Source: Welwitschia mirabilis (Eukaryota; Gnetophyta; Gnetopsida; Welwitschiales). Taken from it: a stretch of 47,639 nucleotides of DNA. The notes under the pieces were generated by a model. The model saw nothing but the letters and a program-made list of their open reading frames with translations. It was not told where the DNA came from and did no database searches. Each line of letters opens with the position of its first letter. The first letter of the stretch is position 1. This document shows positions 10,500 to 20,510 of the stretch, one piece after another. The position numbers and the translations under genes were made by a program. The stretch spans positions 103,662,299 through 103,709,937 of the forward strand of contig JBOZIK010000001.1 of the NCBI GenBank assembly GCA_051453625.1, given 5' to 3'.

Positions 10500-11250
10500 A
10501 AAGACTTTACTCTTTACACTCATCCTTCTTTTAATAGTTCATAAATCTTTTAAAAATTTGGCATAAGAAGTAACTTGTTTAATGACTACTAAAAAAGGGA
10601 TGTTGATTTTTATTTTCTTCAAAAATTTATAATCCTTCTTATTATTTCTTAGCTAAGTGATTATTTCTAATTTCTCAAGAAAATGGAATGGGTTCATTGT
10701 AAGTTTGAAGAACTTTCTTATCTTCATGTTTTTCTTCAACCTTCTGCTTACCATTAGGATCATGTTATTGTACTTCTTATTCTTGGGATTGTTTCTCTTC
10801 TAATTTTTTATTGATTTTATTCCCACTTCTCAAGTTTATAACCTTATTTTCCTTGATTTGTATATCTTATATTAACTTACAACTTAGGATTAGGCTCATG
10901 AATAACCAGAAGCTTTCCCTTCTCACATTGGTTAAATGATGTAAGTATATGAGTGGTGCTTTAACTAGTTGATGCATTCCTTTTTTTTTAACTTCGATAA
11001 TGTGAAAGAGGTTTGTCAATGGAATTGTTATGAGATGTGTTAATGTGATGTTGAACTTCCATGAACTTTTAATGTGTGCTTTTTAAATGGTTGGAAGTTG
11101 GAAGAGGATTTGAAATCTTACATTAACTAGTTAAGTCTTGGAAAGGGTTTTTTATTCCCATGAAAAGTTTGAGTGGTTTCTCCATCTAGGATTACAAGTA
11201 TTAGAGTAGGAGTTATTGGATTTTTAAATGTGCCATTATTATTTTATATC
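10500..11250 (-). pseudogene. gag C-terminus and linker, reverse gypsy fragment
   Basis: In minus sense, CNPRWRNHSNFSW (about 11190-11150) matches the NPGWRNHPNFSW motif of Athila/Tat Gag. VINLRSGNK (about 10830) matches the LRSG motif. A charged Lys/Glu stretch follows, then a MNPFHFLEKL-like block near 10680. IKINIPFLVVIKQVTSYAKF (about 10610-10545) matches the INIPLLDAIKQVPKYAKF motif before the protease. The gag N-terminus is missing; the fragment begins at about the point where gypsy-0 has its 36099-36165 gap. Confidence 0.75.
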
Positions 11251-11593
11251 ATTAACTTATTCATTCACTACTCCTTCGAAAATGAAAATGGATTTGGAGC
11301 ATCATGGTAGAAGATGGAGGTTTGTTGATTAAGTTTGATGGTAATGTTAGTCCTAAGAGTGACAACACTAGTTACTATAAATAAAATAGACCAAAACTTA
11401 CATTTTTTACCCTTAGGATTATACGTAATCCATATGGAGCATATCCAAAGTTAGTTGCTAAATAATAAATATTTCCTAAGAGAAACCCCTTAATTTAGTC
11501 CCATGACTAGAGAACGGCCCATTAGGCTTTGAACACTCTAAAGAATGATCTCATTAGGCCTTGAAAACCCTAATTCATAATCCGAATTTGGCA

Positions 11594-11601
11594 TATAAAT
11601 A
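11594..11601 (+). promoter_or_regulatory. TATA box, gypsy-0 LTR (5' copy)
   Basis: TATAAATA, at the same place as TATAAATA in the 3' LTR (41601). It lies about 45 bases before the gypsy-1 insertion, so that insertion separates it from the rest of the element. Confidence 0.55.
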
Positions 11602-11633
11602 GCCTACTTTAAATTAATTGGAGAATTAATTAT

Positions 11634-11638
11634 TATTA
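11634..11638 (+). repeat. target-site duplication of gypsy-1, left copy
   Basis: TATTA directly before the LTR start. The right copy after the 3' LTR is TATTG, one transition away. The empty site at about 41.64 kb reads TATTAATA. Confidence 0.75.
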
Positions 11639-12718
11639 TGTCACGTCCCTAATTTTTCAAGGTTATGAAAATTAGCTTAAGAATTATTTAAACATTTTAA
11701 TAAAGAAAAATAAATAATATAGTCTAAATTAATGTCTTATAGGATAAAAGATTTATTATAAATGGAAAAATATGCAAAGGGAACGAGAATTTTACCTTGA
11801 TGTTATCCTTCAGAAATTATTGCTAAATATGTCATCTTGATTAGTTACATAAAAATAATTGCAATTAAATTACTTTTTCTTATTATGGAAAAATAATGGC
11901 ATGCTCTTAAAAGTTTGGCATTTATTTCTTAATGACTTATATGAGTTAGTAGTAATGATTAATTTGAAATTTAAAAATATTACATTACCATATGACTAAC
12001 TGGTCTTCTTTTTGCTAATGTTGAAATATGTCAAAGAACTTGAATCTCGTAACTTATGCAGCCATCTTTTTTCATGATTATTATTTATTGGAAAAATAAA
12101 TATTTTGCATGATAATTAGTCACTATTATGATGAAATATTAAATGCACCTAGTGACTAAGCAAAGTAATGATTGAAGGTTATGTAATCTTAATCATATTC
12201 TTTTTTAAGATAGTGTCTTTTCATATCCCCTACATCCTCTTATTATATATAAGACTTTTCCTCCTTTTATTTGTATAGTTTTGAGAAATTCTATGTTATT
12301 AGATCTTGACAACTTTAAAACTTAAATATTTGAAAGCATTGAAGTCTTGAAATTCTTAAAGTCTTAAATTCTTCAAAAGAACATATAGTTTTACATCCAA
12401 TTTTAGGTATGGTCATTATTAATTGTTTCATTTTTATATGGTCCTTTATTTTTGCATCTTTATTTGTTCCTTATATTTTTATATTTTTTAAAGCTTAGTT
12501 TGATGCTTGTTTGTTAATAAAATACTACTTTCTTGATAAAATTTTAAATTTTGAGTTGTACTCCTTATTCATAAGTACTAAACTCTATTACTTTCTTGAT
12601 AAACTTGTTGGAACTGTGAGTGTGATTGCAACTAAAACTTTTATTCTTATTGCTTAATAAAAATAGATGTCTTATTCTTGATGATGTATTTTGATTAAAA
12701 ACATCTTTCATATTTTTA
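11639..12718 (+). repeat. gypsy-1 5' LTR, part before copia-C
   Basis: Begins TGTCACGTCCC, a start typical of this group, and aligns with 29780-30870 (TTTCATATCCC...). The shared blocks include TTCAAGGTTAT, AATAAAGAAAAATAAAT, TTAATGTCTTAT and the TATA region. In the first 100 bases I count roughly 14 differences by eye, mostly transitions. Confidence 0.88.
12243..12252 (+). promoter_or_regulatory. TATA box, gypsy-1 5' LTR
   Basis: TTATATATAA lies before a CT-rich stretch. The 3' LTR has TTATATATAG at 30401-30410 in the same context (CATCCTCTTA before, GACTTTC after). Confidence 0.5.
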
Positions 12719-14988
12719 TGATATTATCAGTAAATCTAGTTTTGATGTTTTTACTTGTTAAATATTTTGTATCATTGTGTAGATAGGTCATTGCAAAGAA
12801 AATTAGATCATGATAAGCATAAGTTGTTATCAGATCTTCAAAGATGATATCTCATGAAAAGGCTTAGAATTTGAAATGCAAATTATTTGTTTAAAAAGGT
12901 CTATAGTATGGAAGATGTCTATAATTAAAGAATGTCTATGGTAAATACATTTACAAGTAAAAGACTTTTATGATGTATCACTTTCAAGTCACAGGTTAAA
13001 GATGACTATCTTAATAAAGACTATGCTAAAAGTTGTACCTAACATTGATGAAATACATCTATACTAAACTAAAATAGGTAATAGAGTAATTTTATACCTT
13101 GATGAATATTTTACATTTTAGCTGAGTTATCAACCTTTTCATGGAAGATTCATGATCACGAAGGGCCAAAGATAATACAAAGAAAATTTCATTAATTTAT
13201 GGGCAAGTTCATTGAAGACGTCTAATAAGTAAAGACATCTAACTATTAGTAGATATCTATAATTTTGAAGACATCTCAAATCAATATTCATAACAAAAAA
13301 AAATAAAGATGCATGTTCAATGCTTAGATTGTTTCTATTTGTTGCATGATGATTATAAAATTCAAACGGCCACTGTTCGAGTTCAAATAGCTAATATCTC
13401 TTCAATGGTATAAAGGCATGATGCCATGGAATAAATTAAAAAAAAACTTCTAAGGAATACAATGATTAAATTGAATGCATAATGAATAATACATGGGTAT
13501 TACAAAGAATCAAAGCCATCATTTTCAAAGGAGCTTATAATGTCTACATTATTCATTCTTGGACCCCACATCATTACATTATTTATTAGCACTCATGAAG
13601 ACGACAAAAATAAGGAGCTCAAGATATTCATTAAAGCTACATCATTCAAGCTTATTGTGGTCTTGTATTTGTTGGTTCTTATATTATTGGATTGTTTGAT
13701 TCTNNNNNNNNNNNNNNNNNNNNNNNNNNNNNNNNNNNNNNNNNNNNNNNNNNNNNNNNNNNNNNNNNNNNNNNNNNNNNNNNNNNNNNNNNNNNNNNNN
13801 NNNNNNNNNNNNNNNNNNNNNNNNNNNNNNNNNNNNNNNNNNNNNNNNNNNNNNNNNNNNNNNNNNNNNNNNNNNNNNNNNNNNNNNNNNNNNNNNNNNN
13901 NNNNNNNNNNNNNNNNNNNNNNNNNNNNNNNNNNNNNNNNNNNNNNNNNNNNNNNNNNNNNNNNNNNNNNNNNNNNNNNNNNNNNNNNNNNNNNNNNNNN
14001 NNNNNNNNNNNNNNNNNNNNNNNNNNNNNNNNNNNNNNNNNNNNNNNNNNNNNNNNNNNNNNNNNNNNNNNNNNNNNNNNNNNNNNNNNNNNNNNNNNNN
14101 NNNNNNNNNNNNNNNNNNNNNNNNNNNNNNNNNNNNNNNNNNNNNNNNNNNNNNNNNNNNNNNNNNNNNNNNNNNNNNNNNNNNNNNNNNNNNNNNNNNN
14201 NNNNNNNNNNNNNNNNNNNNNNNNNNNNNNNNNNNNNNNNNNNNNNNNNNNNNNNNNNNNNNNNNNNNNNNNNNNNNNNNNNNNNNNNNNNNNNNNNNNN
14301 NNNNNNNNNNNNNNNNNNNNNNNNNNNNNNNNNNNNNNNNNNNNNNNNNNNNNNNNNNNNNNNNNNNNNNNNNNNNNNNNNNNNNNNNNNNNNNNNNNNN
14401 NNNNNNNNNNNNNNNNNNTTGTAAAGTCTATTATTGTATTATCAAACTAATTATAAGGCAATCCTTATATAATGTGCATTGTACTTATGCCTGTGAGCAC
14501 TTACATTGTTGTATGTCCTTAAGGAGAAAAGTTCACTATCTTACAAAAAGTATCTTACATTATTGTTAAATTTTCCCAAGGGAAAGAGAGTGCTTTCTTG
14601 CAAGGAGACTCTCATATTATTATAAGATTGGTAACAAGTAATAACCACTATTTACCTAAGGGGAAGAGTTTACTACCTTGCGAGGAGTAGTGTACTTTAT
14701 GGTTATGCTTGTGTCAGTATTTTGTTGATTTCCCTGATATAAAAAGAGTGTTACCTTGCAATAAAACTCTCATTGTTGTAATATTGGTGGTAAGCCAAAA
14801 CCACTATTTCTTGTAGGTCAAGAATATCTAGAGGTATGAGAGGAATTTAATCTCTATGTTTGGATGTACTCAAGTTAAGGAACCACATTATCTTGATAAA
14901 GTATTGACTTTATTATGCTTTAAATTCTATAGTTGGTTAAAAATTTTATTTGATACAACTCATTCACCCCTTTCCTTTGCGTTTAACA
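12719..14988 (+). repeat. copia-C 5' LTR
   Basis: Begins TGATATT and ends GTTTAACA, ten bases before the primer site. It aligns along its length with 20511-22132; in a 100-base sample near the start I count about 17 differences by eye. It carries GACGTC and its CpG-decay forms (12914, 13217, 13234, 13270). The N gap at 13704-14418 lies inside. Without the gap the length is about 1555, close to the 1622 of the other LTR. Confidence 0.85.
13704..14418. other. assembly gap (715 N), size doubtful
   Basis: Flanks align to 21535-21562 and 21570 onwards in the 3' LTR, where only about 8 bases lie between them. Either the gap is greatly over-estimated or this LTR holds an unseen insertion of about 700 bases. 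Open frames that run across it are meaningless. Confidence 0.85.
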
Positions 14989-14997
14989 TTTCTCAAA

Positions 14998-15010
14998 TGA
15001 TATCAGAGTT
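14998..15010 (+). promoter_or_regulatory. primer-binding site of copia-C (tRNA-Met type)
   Basis: TGATATCAGAGTT matches TGGTATCAGAGCC with two or three transitions. It lies ten bases right of the LTR end. Confidence 0.75.
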
Positions 15011-15044
15011 GGTACTCACAAAAACAAGTAACTCTCCTGATTAA

Positions 15045-16720
15045 ATAATGGAAGGGATCTTATCTATTAGATCTTTATTCTTTAATGGGATGAACTATGC
15101 CTATTGAAGATGAGGATGTTGGTGTACTTACAGTCTTTTAAGTTTCAAGTATGGAAAAGCATAAAAGAAGAATACACAGATCCTATAGAAACCATAACAA
15201 ATGTTGCAAGAAACAACATAACATAGATCAAGCAAAGCAAAATTAGAAAGATAAAGAAAAGATGACCTTCATGTATGATTCTAAAGAAAAAAATAAACCT
15301 TATTTAGCTTTAATAATAGATGAGTATAATAGAATATCAAGCTATAAAATGACATAAGATATTTGAAACATTCTAGTTGAAATGTATGAAAGAACTTTAG
15401 TTGTAAAAAAAATCAAAGCTTCTTGTATGGATAAAGTAGTTCAAGAATCTCCAAGTGAATAATGGAGAGAGAGTTTACAAGTAAGTCATAAAAGTCTCTA
15501 ATATTGTAAATGCAATACAAGGCATTAGTAAAAGTATTTTAGAGTCCAAGATAATACAAAAATTTGCTAGATATCTAATCCCTAAATACAAGCCCAAGAC
15601 TATAGCCATAGAAGAACCAATAGATTTTAACTCCATGAAGATAGAAAAATACAAAGTGATCTAATAGCATATGAAATAAATCTCATATAAGATGGAGTCT
15701 AAAAAGAAAAATACATTTCTCTTAAGGAAAGTGAAACAATAATATAGGGTTTAAAACAATAGGCAAAGGAAGAACAAAAAGAAGATGACTCTAAAAATGA
15801 AGTAGATGAGAAACTTTCTTTCATCACAAAGAGAGTAAAGAGACTTCTTTCGCACAAGTACAAAAAAAGGAATGACTTCAAAAAATCATCCAATTTTCAA
15901 GTTAAAGGTAAGTTCTCTAGTAATACTTTATTTTCTTCTAAATCTAATGTTTTCAAACTAGAATGTTGTGTATGTGAAAAATAAGAATGTATAGCCTTGG
16001 AATGTTCTAGTTCTTATAGAATGTAGGAAAAGCAACAAAATAAAGAGCCATAAAAAAATAGATCTTTCTTTTTAGGATGGAATGATGATAAAGAAGCAAT
16101 AAAAATACAAACATCTGAAGATGAGAAATCTCATCTTTCTTACATGGCTACTGTACATATTTAAGAGGAAAATGATGTGATAAAAGAAGAGTATAAATTA
16201 TAAAGTAAAGGTAATAGAAATATGGGTCTTCAAAAAAGGTATGATCTAATTTCTGAAGAGTTCATTAAATTACAAGAGGTATGTACTAAGAAGCTTATAA
16301 ATATGAAAATATTTCTTGTAGTAAATTATCTTTTTAAAAATCATCTTTTAAAGCTGAGATTAGTATATTAATAAGTTATTTAAAGAATGTAAGATAGGAA
16401 CTATCATATTCAAAGAAAATCAATGAAAAATTTACCTAAGGAAAGGAAACACTAAATATCATGCTCAAGCAATGTAGAAGATCAAATGACAAAACTGGCT
16501 TGGGACACAATAATACCTCAATTAGCACTTTAGCATCTTTGTTTAACAAATGGAACTATAAGCCAAGGTATGAATGTTTAATGTTTACAAATATATTATT
16601 AACTACTATTGTCATACGAGAGATCATTATCAAATATAAGTGCTCAATGAAATTCAAAAATAGGTGTTATACTAATAATGTCAAGAGGCCTAGTATAATG
16701 GTACATTATTTTCTGTAGGA
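15045..16720 (+). pseudogene. copia-C gag remnant
   Basis: N-terminal RSLFFNGMNYAY (about 15070-15105) matches the RPPLFNGTNYxYW motif of copia gag. YLALIIDEYNRISSYKM (about 15302-15352) and IVNAIQGISKSILESK (about 15500-15550) match the UBN2 gag domain. The zinc knuckle at 15964-16005 reads CCVCEK*ECIALEC: CX2CX4-x-X4C with Cys in place of His. DKTGLGHN (about 16490) matches the DKTGLGY motif of SIRE gag. Many TAA or TAG codons stand where Gln or Trp is expected. The frame continues into the protease region. Confidence 0.8.
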
Positions 16721-16794
16721 TAAACTAAGAAATGTATGGGTGCAAAAAGAAAAACTAGTATTTTAGATAACTTACACTTAGAATGGTTCAGAAG

Positions 16795-17388
16795 CATGCT
16801 TAGTACATTGATAGTGAATGCTTAAGGCACATGGCTAGAAACAAATATTGCTTCACAACATTCTTAGAATAAGACAAATAAACTATAATTTTTGGAGATG
16901 ACACAAGAGTATTAATTAAAGTTTTTAGTACTATTAGAGGAGGTAATCTACTAGAGGTAAAGGATGTATGTTTTGTATAAAGTTTGCAATACAATCTTTC
17001 AAGTACAGGTTAAATTTGTAATGCAAACCTTTTTGTTATCTTTACAAAAGATGATTGTGTAATTAGAAAATAAAATTCTACCAGAGACTTATTTACTAGA
17101 ATAATGAAGTCAGACATTTATATCACTATTCTACAAGATTTATTTAATAATAGAACTAAGTGTTTATTAAGCAAAACAAGAAAAGTAGAGCCTTGGGATA
17201 GAAATCTTAAAAACAAGGACTTAATCAAAATTGTATCTACAAGAAAAGCTATAAGAGAATCTTCTAAGTTAAAAGGCATTAATAATAGAATGTTTGAAGC
17301 ATACAAAAATAAAATCAAACAAAAAAAGTATCGAAAAGAAAAGGATTTAATACAGCACAAAAATCATAACAAAGATACCATGATGTAA
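16795..17388 (+). pseudogene. copia-C protease and pre-integrase region
   Basis: IDSECLRHMARNKYCFTTF (about 16807-16863) matches the copia protease start WYLDSGCSRHMTGDxxxF. The D-S-G triad is D-S-E at 16810-16818. FGDDTRVLIKV and LQYNLSSTG match FGDNxxGKI and LKHNLLSIS. The open stretch 17104-17388 holds SNNRTKCLLSKT-like, LKNKDLIKIVSTRKAIR and SSKLKG, as in the GAG-pre-integrase domain just before integrase. It then runs into Lys-rich sequence instead of integrase and breaks at about 17380, where the RNase H tail begins. Confidence 0.75.
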
Positions 17389-17480
17389 TATACTAATGAT
17401 CTACTTGGCAATGCATTTATAAAATCTCTAAGTACTAAAAGGTTTACAAAGTTGTGTAGGAACTTAAAGATTGGGCTTTA
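17386..17480 (+). pseudogene. copia-C RNase H C-terminal scrap next to the protease region
   Basis: NDLLGNAFIKSLSTKRFTKL (17396-17455) matches the last part of copia pol, NQLADIFTKPLSTKRFxxLR. It lies within about 10 bases of the end of the pre-integrase frame, so integrase, RT and most of RNase H are missing. There is no N gap here, so the deletion is real in this assembly. Confidence 0.7.
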
Positions 17481-18224
17481 TCCAATTAGGTAAGTTAATA
17501 GGTAATATCCTTTAAATTCTCAACCGCACATTATAATTATCTTATGAATTAAAATTATAGTTAGATGTAGTAACAATTAAATTATATGCTTGTTATTTTA
17601 CTTTTTTAAAGAGTTATCATTATAGTTGTATTAGTTAAATTTTTTTTAAAATATCTAGAATTTTCATTATAGATGCCTTCAGTTTTATATACATATTTCA
17701 AATAGATGTCTTCAGATTTATAGATGTCTTTGGAGTAGATGTCTTAAGTTTTGTAGATGGCTTCAGATGTCAAGTATAATTTTTAGATTTTTTAAAATAG
17801 AAATCTTTAATTAGGTAGGCGTCTTAACAACAAGAAAATATATTACAGAATTTTTAATAGCAAATATCTTTAACTTTATAGACATCCATTTTTTACATTT
17901 TATACATCTTTCTGTAGGTAGACGTCTTGACTGTACTGTTGTAGAAATTAAAGCACACTAAAATCCTAGGGTTTTGACATTTTTTATTTGGAAAAGAGGC
18001 CACCAAATCTCATTTTCAAGTCTCCACTTGATAGGTATCTCTATCAAAGGATTTTGTAAGCTTATTTTTCTTAGTTTTCATTGTCAAGACATCTTGAATT
18101 TATGAGACATATTCACAAAAAGTAACAACAAGGTTATTTTTTACAGAGGTGTATATTTTTCATTATTTCTTTGTAGTTTAATTGATTTTTGGTTTAGATT
18201 TTTTATATATCTTATTAAATGATT
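17481..18224 (+). other. copia-C region between pol scrap and env-like ORF
   Basis: No coding frame seen. It contains the GACGTC-type motif array (17672-17926) and AT-rich filler. Confidence 0.5.
17672..17926 (+). repeat. array of GACGTC-derived motifs
   Basis: At least eight copies of (TA)GACGTC(TT) or its one-step CpG-decay forms in 255 bases: GATGTC at 17705, 17723, 17738 and 17766, GATGCC at 17672, GATGGC at 17756, GACATC at 17881 and an intact GACGTC at 17921. A GGCGTC form lies near 17819. Both LTRs of copia-C carry the same motif. GACGTC is the ACGT-core C-box bound by plant bZIP factors, but binding here is only an inference. Confidence 0.55.
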
Positions 18225-19080
18225 AGAAGAAAGTTGGCTAGTACTTCAAGAGGTAAAGAACAAGGATTATAACCTTAAATATCTTAATATGGGTCTTAGT
18301 TTTACCATAAGGTAGCAGAAAGAAGATTTAGAACTTGGATAAGAAATTCTATTATTGTAGAAAGAACACTAGGATTTTAGAAGCAATACAAAGATCAGCT
18401 TATGGATTACTTCACTCAACTTGATTGGGACATGATTGTTTAATTATACTAGAGCATATTAGATCCCATGATGAGGGAGTTCTATACGAGCATCCATAAG
18501 ATGGATGACAACACTAGTGCCTTCTAAACTTAATCAAAGATACTCCATTGCATATTACTCTTAGTTTTATTAATTCATTACTTGGTATAGATGATTTGGA
18601 TCTTTCTTAGTTATATGGCATTCATTTAAAGAGATTTTTACTTCTATAGCTACAAATGTATCATAGAGAGCAATGAGTAATATTTTATTTGAACACTTGA
18701 GAATAAATTTTATGGAAGCCATAAAAAAAAAAGATATCATTATAGATGCCTTTATTCTCAGTTTAATCATGGTCTACAATATTTTGGTCATAGGTGGCAA
18801 TTACAATTATTGTAAACCTATCCAAACTTTTATTATGTTCTGTCTTCTTACTAGTTTAAATATATATTTAGGATTTATCTTATATATGAATATTATCTCT
18901 CTATTTTGTAAGGGTCAGACTTTGAATCACCCTTGTCTTATTAGTTTGATTATTAGCAATGTAGATATTTTAGTTTCTCAAGTAAATATTATTCCCCAAA
19001 AGAAACCTCTACTCGAATTTAGTGAAAAATTAAAAGTACAGATTCCACCAAGTAAGGGTAAAAGTAAAAGGCCTTTGTAA
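18225..19080 (+). pseudogene. copia-C env-like ORF (putative plant transposon protein type)
   Basis: SIRE-like elements carry an extra ORF after pol. Here RRFRTWIRNSIIVERTLGF (about 18325-18380), then MREFYTSIHKMDD (about 18470-18508), resemble the FxxRxIxxERG and VREFYAN blocks of the domain called putative plant transposon protein. The second half is open from 18673 to 19080 (135 codons) with AFILSLIMVYN, a hydrophobic TSLNIYLGFILYMNI, then HPCLISLIISNVDI, matching the LPFPxLITRL block. A Lys/Pro-rich end (PPSKGKSKRP) closes it. This is the best preserved frame of the element. The family match is by eye and moderate. Confidence 0.5.
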
Positions 19081-20510
19081 TTTCAGAGATATTACTCCAC
19101 TATAGCTCATAGTTCATCATTAGTCAATAAGGGGTTAAAGGAAATAGGAAAAATGGTTGGCAAATCTGGTAAAAATTTATTGAGGTTAAAGAAACTAAGT
19201 TCACAGCTAGCAAGGAAAAGAAACTAGTACAAAGTTGAAAATCCATGAGAACTTCCACATGGATAAACTCAAAGGAGGAATCAGAAGAAGAATAAGCACC
19301 TTCAACTCTATAACACATAGGTTATAATCCAAGTAGAGAAATTGATAGTAGTGATTTTATAGATAAGTTATTAAGAGATAAGGCATATATTAAGGGGGAG
19401 TACAATGATCCTTTAAAGACATAGATGTAGGAGGAACAACAAGCTTCAAGACCATTATAGTAGAGGCAGCAATAGGAGATAAAGTTTGAGAGCTCTGATG
19501 TATAACCTTTCATCTTCTACTAGCCACATCATAAGATATTAGTTTTTCATCTTACTCAGCCACCTTTACCTCCTTAACTTTCTTCTCCATCACACATACT
19601 ATATCCAGCTCCATTGTGTATACCATTACAACCTCCATCTCACATAGAGCCTCTTCATATGTTACCACTTTCCACTATTCAATTACCATCATCCTTCATA
19701 GAGACAGCCATAGCTAGCTTCTTTAGAACATTCATCACTCTTCAAACATACTAATTTATAAGGAGATAGATGTATAAGATCCTATTAGTATTCTTTTAGA
19801 AAGTGTCACACTCTATCATTCATATCCTTCTCATCTTATATCTTACAGACTTCCACCACCCATGATAGTAAGAATGATAGTAGAAAAGAAGGTAAAGGCA
19901 CACATTATGCTAGTGACTCTGCTCTTAGTAATTAAATCCTTTTATTTACTATTCAAAAAGTGAAAGAAGTAATGGCAAATCAGTTGCATATCTTTTGGAT
20001 AAATCAGCTTTTAGTATGAGAACATCCTATTGGGCTTGGAGTACTCGATTTTAAGATGATGTATTGGATCTCTGAGTGCCATCATTATTTATTGATGATT
20101 ACTCTTGATGTTTGAAATACATTTTCATGCCTTGTCATTTTTATCATTGTTGTTATTTGGCACATTTTATTATTCATACACTTTATTATTATCATTACTG
20201 TTGATACACTTTCATGATTTAATATCATTTCTTATTGGTACATTCTCATAATTTCATATTATGTCTTATGCTTTAATCTTTATTTCTAGCACATTACCAT
20301 GAGCACATTTTTCATGATTAGTTGTAAATTTTCTTGAATGGTATTATCAAATGTTTTTGTGCCTTTATTAATCTCTATATGATTATTCAAATGGTTAATA
20401 TCATGATTTTTTCTATGCCTTTCTACATTGAACATAAATATTCAATTTTACTTAATTGAATGAGATTGCACTAATAAAATTTACCAAGTTTTAAACATCA
20501 TCAAAAAGAG
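19081..20510 (+). other. 3' internal region of copia-C, no gene recognised
   Basis: To about 19500 the sequence is Ser/Glu/Lys-coding-like and may be the tail of the env-like frame. 19520-19870 is CCT/CAC-rich. From 20100 it is AT-rich and repetitive (CATTTTATTATTCAT-like). No open frame above 65 codons is convincing. Confidence 0.5.
20503..20510 (+). other. polypurine tract before copia-C 3' LTR
   Basis: AAAAAGAG directly precedes TGATATT of the 3' LTR. It would prime plus-strand synthesis, and its position supports the LTR start. Confidence 0.6.

Larger units (their letters stand above)
7637..11289 (-). mobile_element. reverse-oriented gag-protease gypsy fragment inside the gypsy-0 LTR
   Basis: Both edges align to the same point of the intact LTR (about 41297, AGGATTTT), so this block is an insertion. 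In minus sense it begins inside the gag C-terminus (near 11250), goes through the LRSG linker and protease (10460-9972), then the same post-protease region and tail as gypsy-0 at 37.4-39.0 kb. It then enters sequence with no gypsy-0 counterpart (about 8400-7637). I see no LTRs at its ends, so it is probably a truncated copy carried in by a complex event rather than a normal integration. Confidence 0.65.
11290..11638 (+). repeat. gypsy-0 5' LTR, piece 2
   Basis: Aligns with 41297-41645. Shared blocks are GCAGAAGATGGAGGT, ACAATAAAGATTT / ATAATAAATATTT, CCCATTAGGCTTTG and the TATA box. It ends at TTATTATTA, directly before TGTCACGTCCC of gypsy-1. The 41.6 kb copy continues without a break. Confidence 0.85.

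Noticed and set aside
13540-14450. Long open frames of 252-294 codons
   Set aside because: They are almost entirely N. The gap lies in a copia-C LTR, and the matching LTR has no coding signal.
17118-17360. 80-codon minus-strand frame
   Set aside because: It is the reverse shadow of the copia-C pre-integrase frame, which has clear family motifs.
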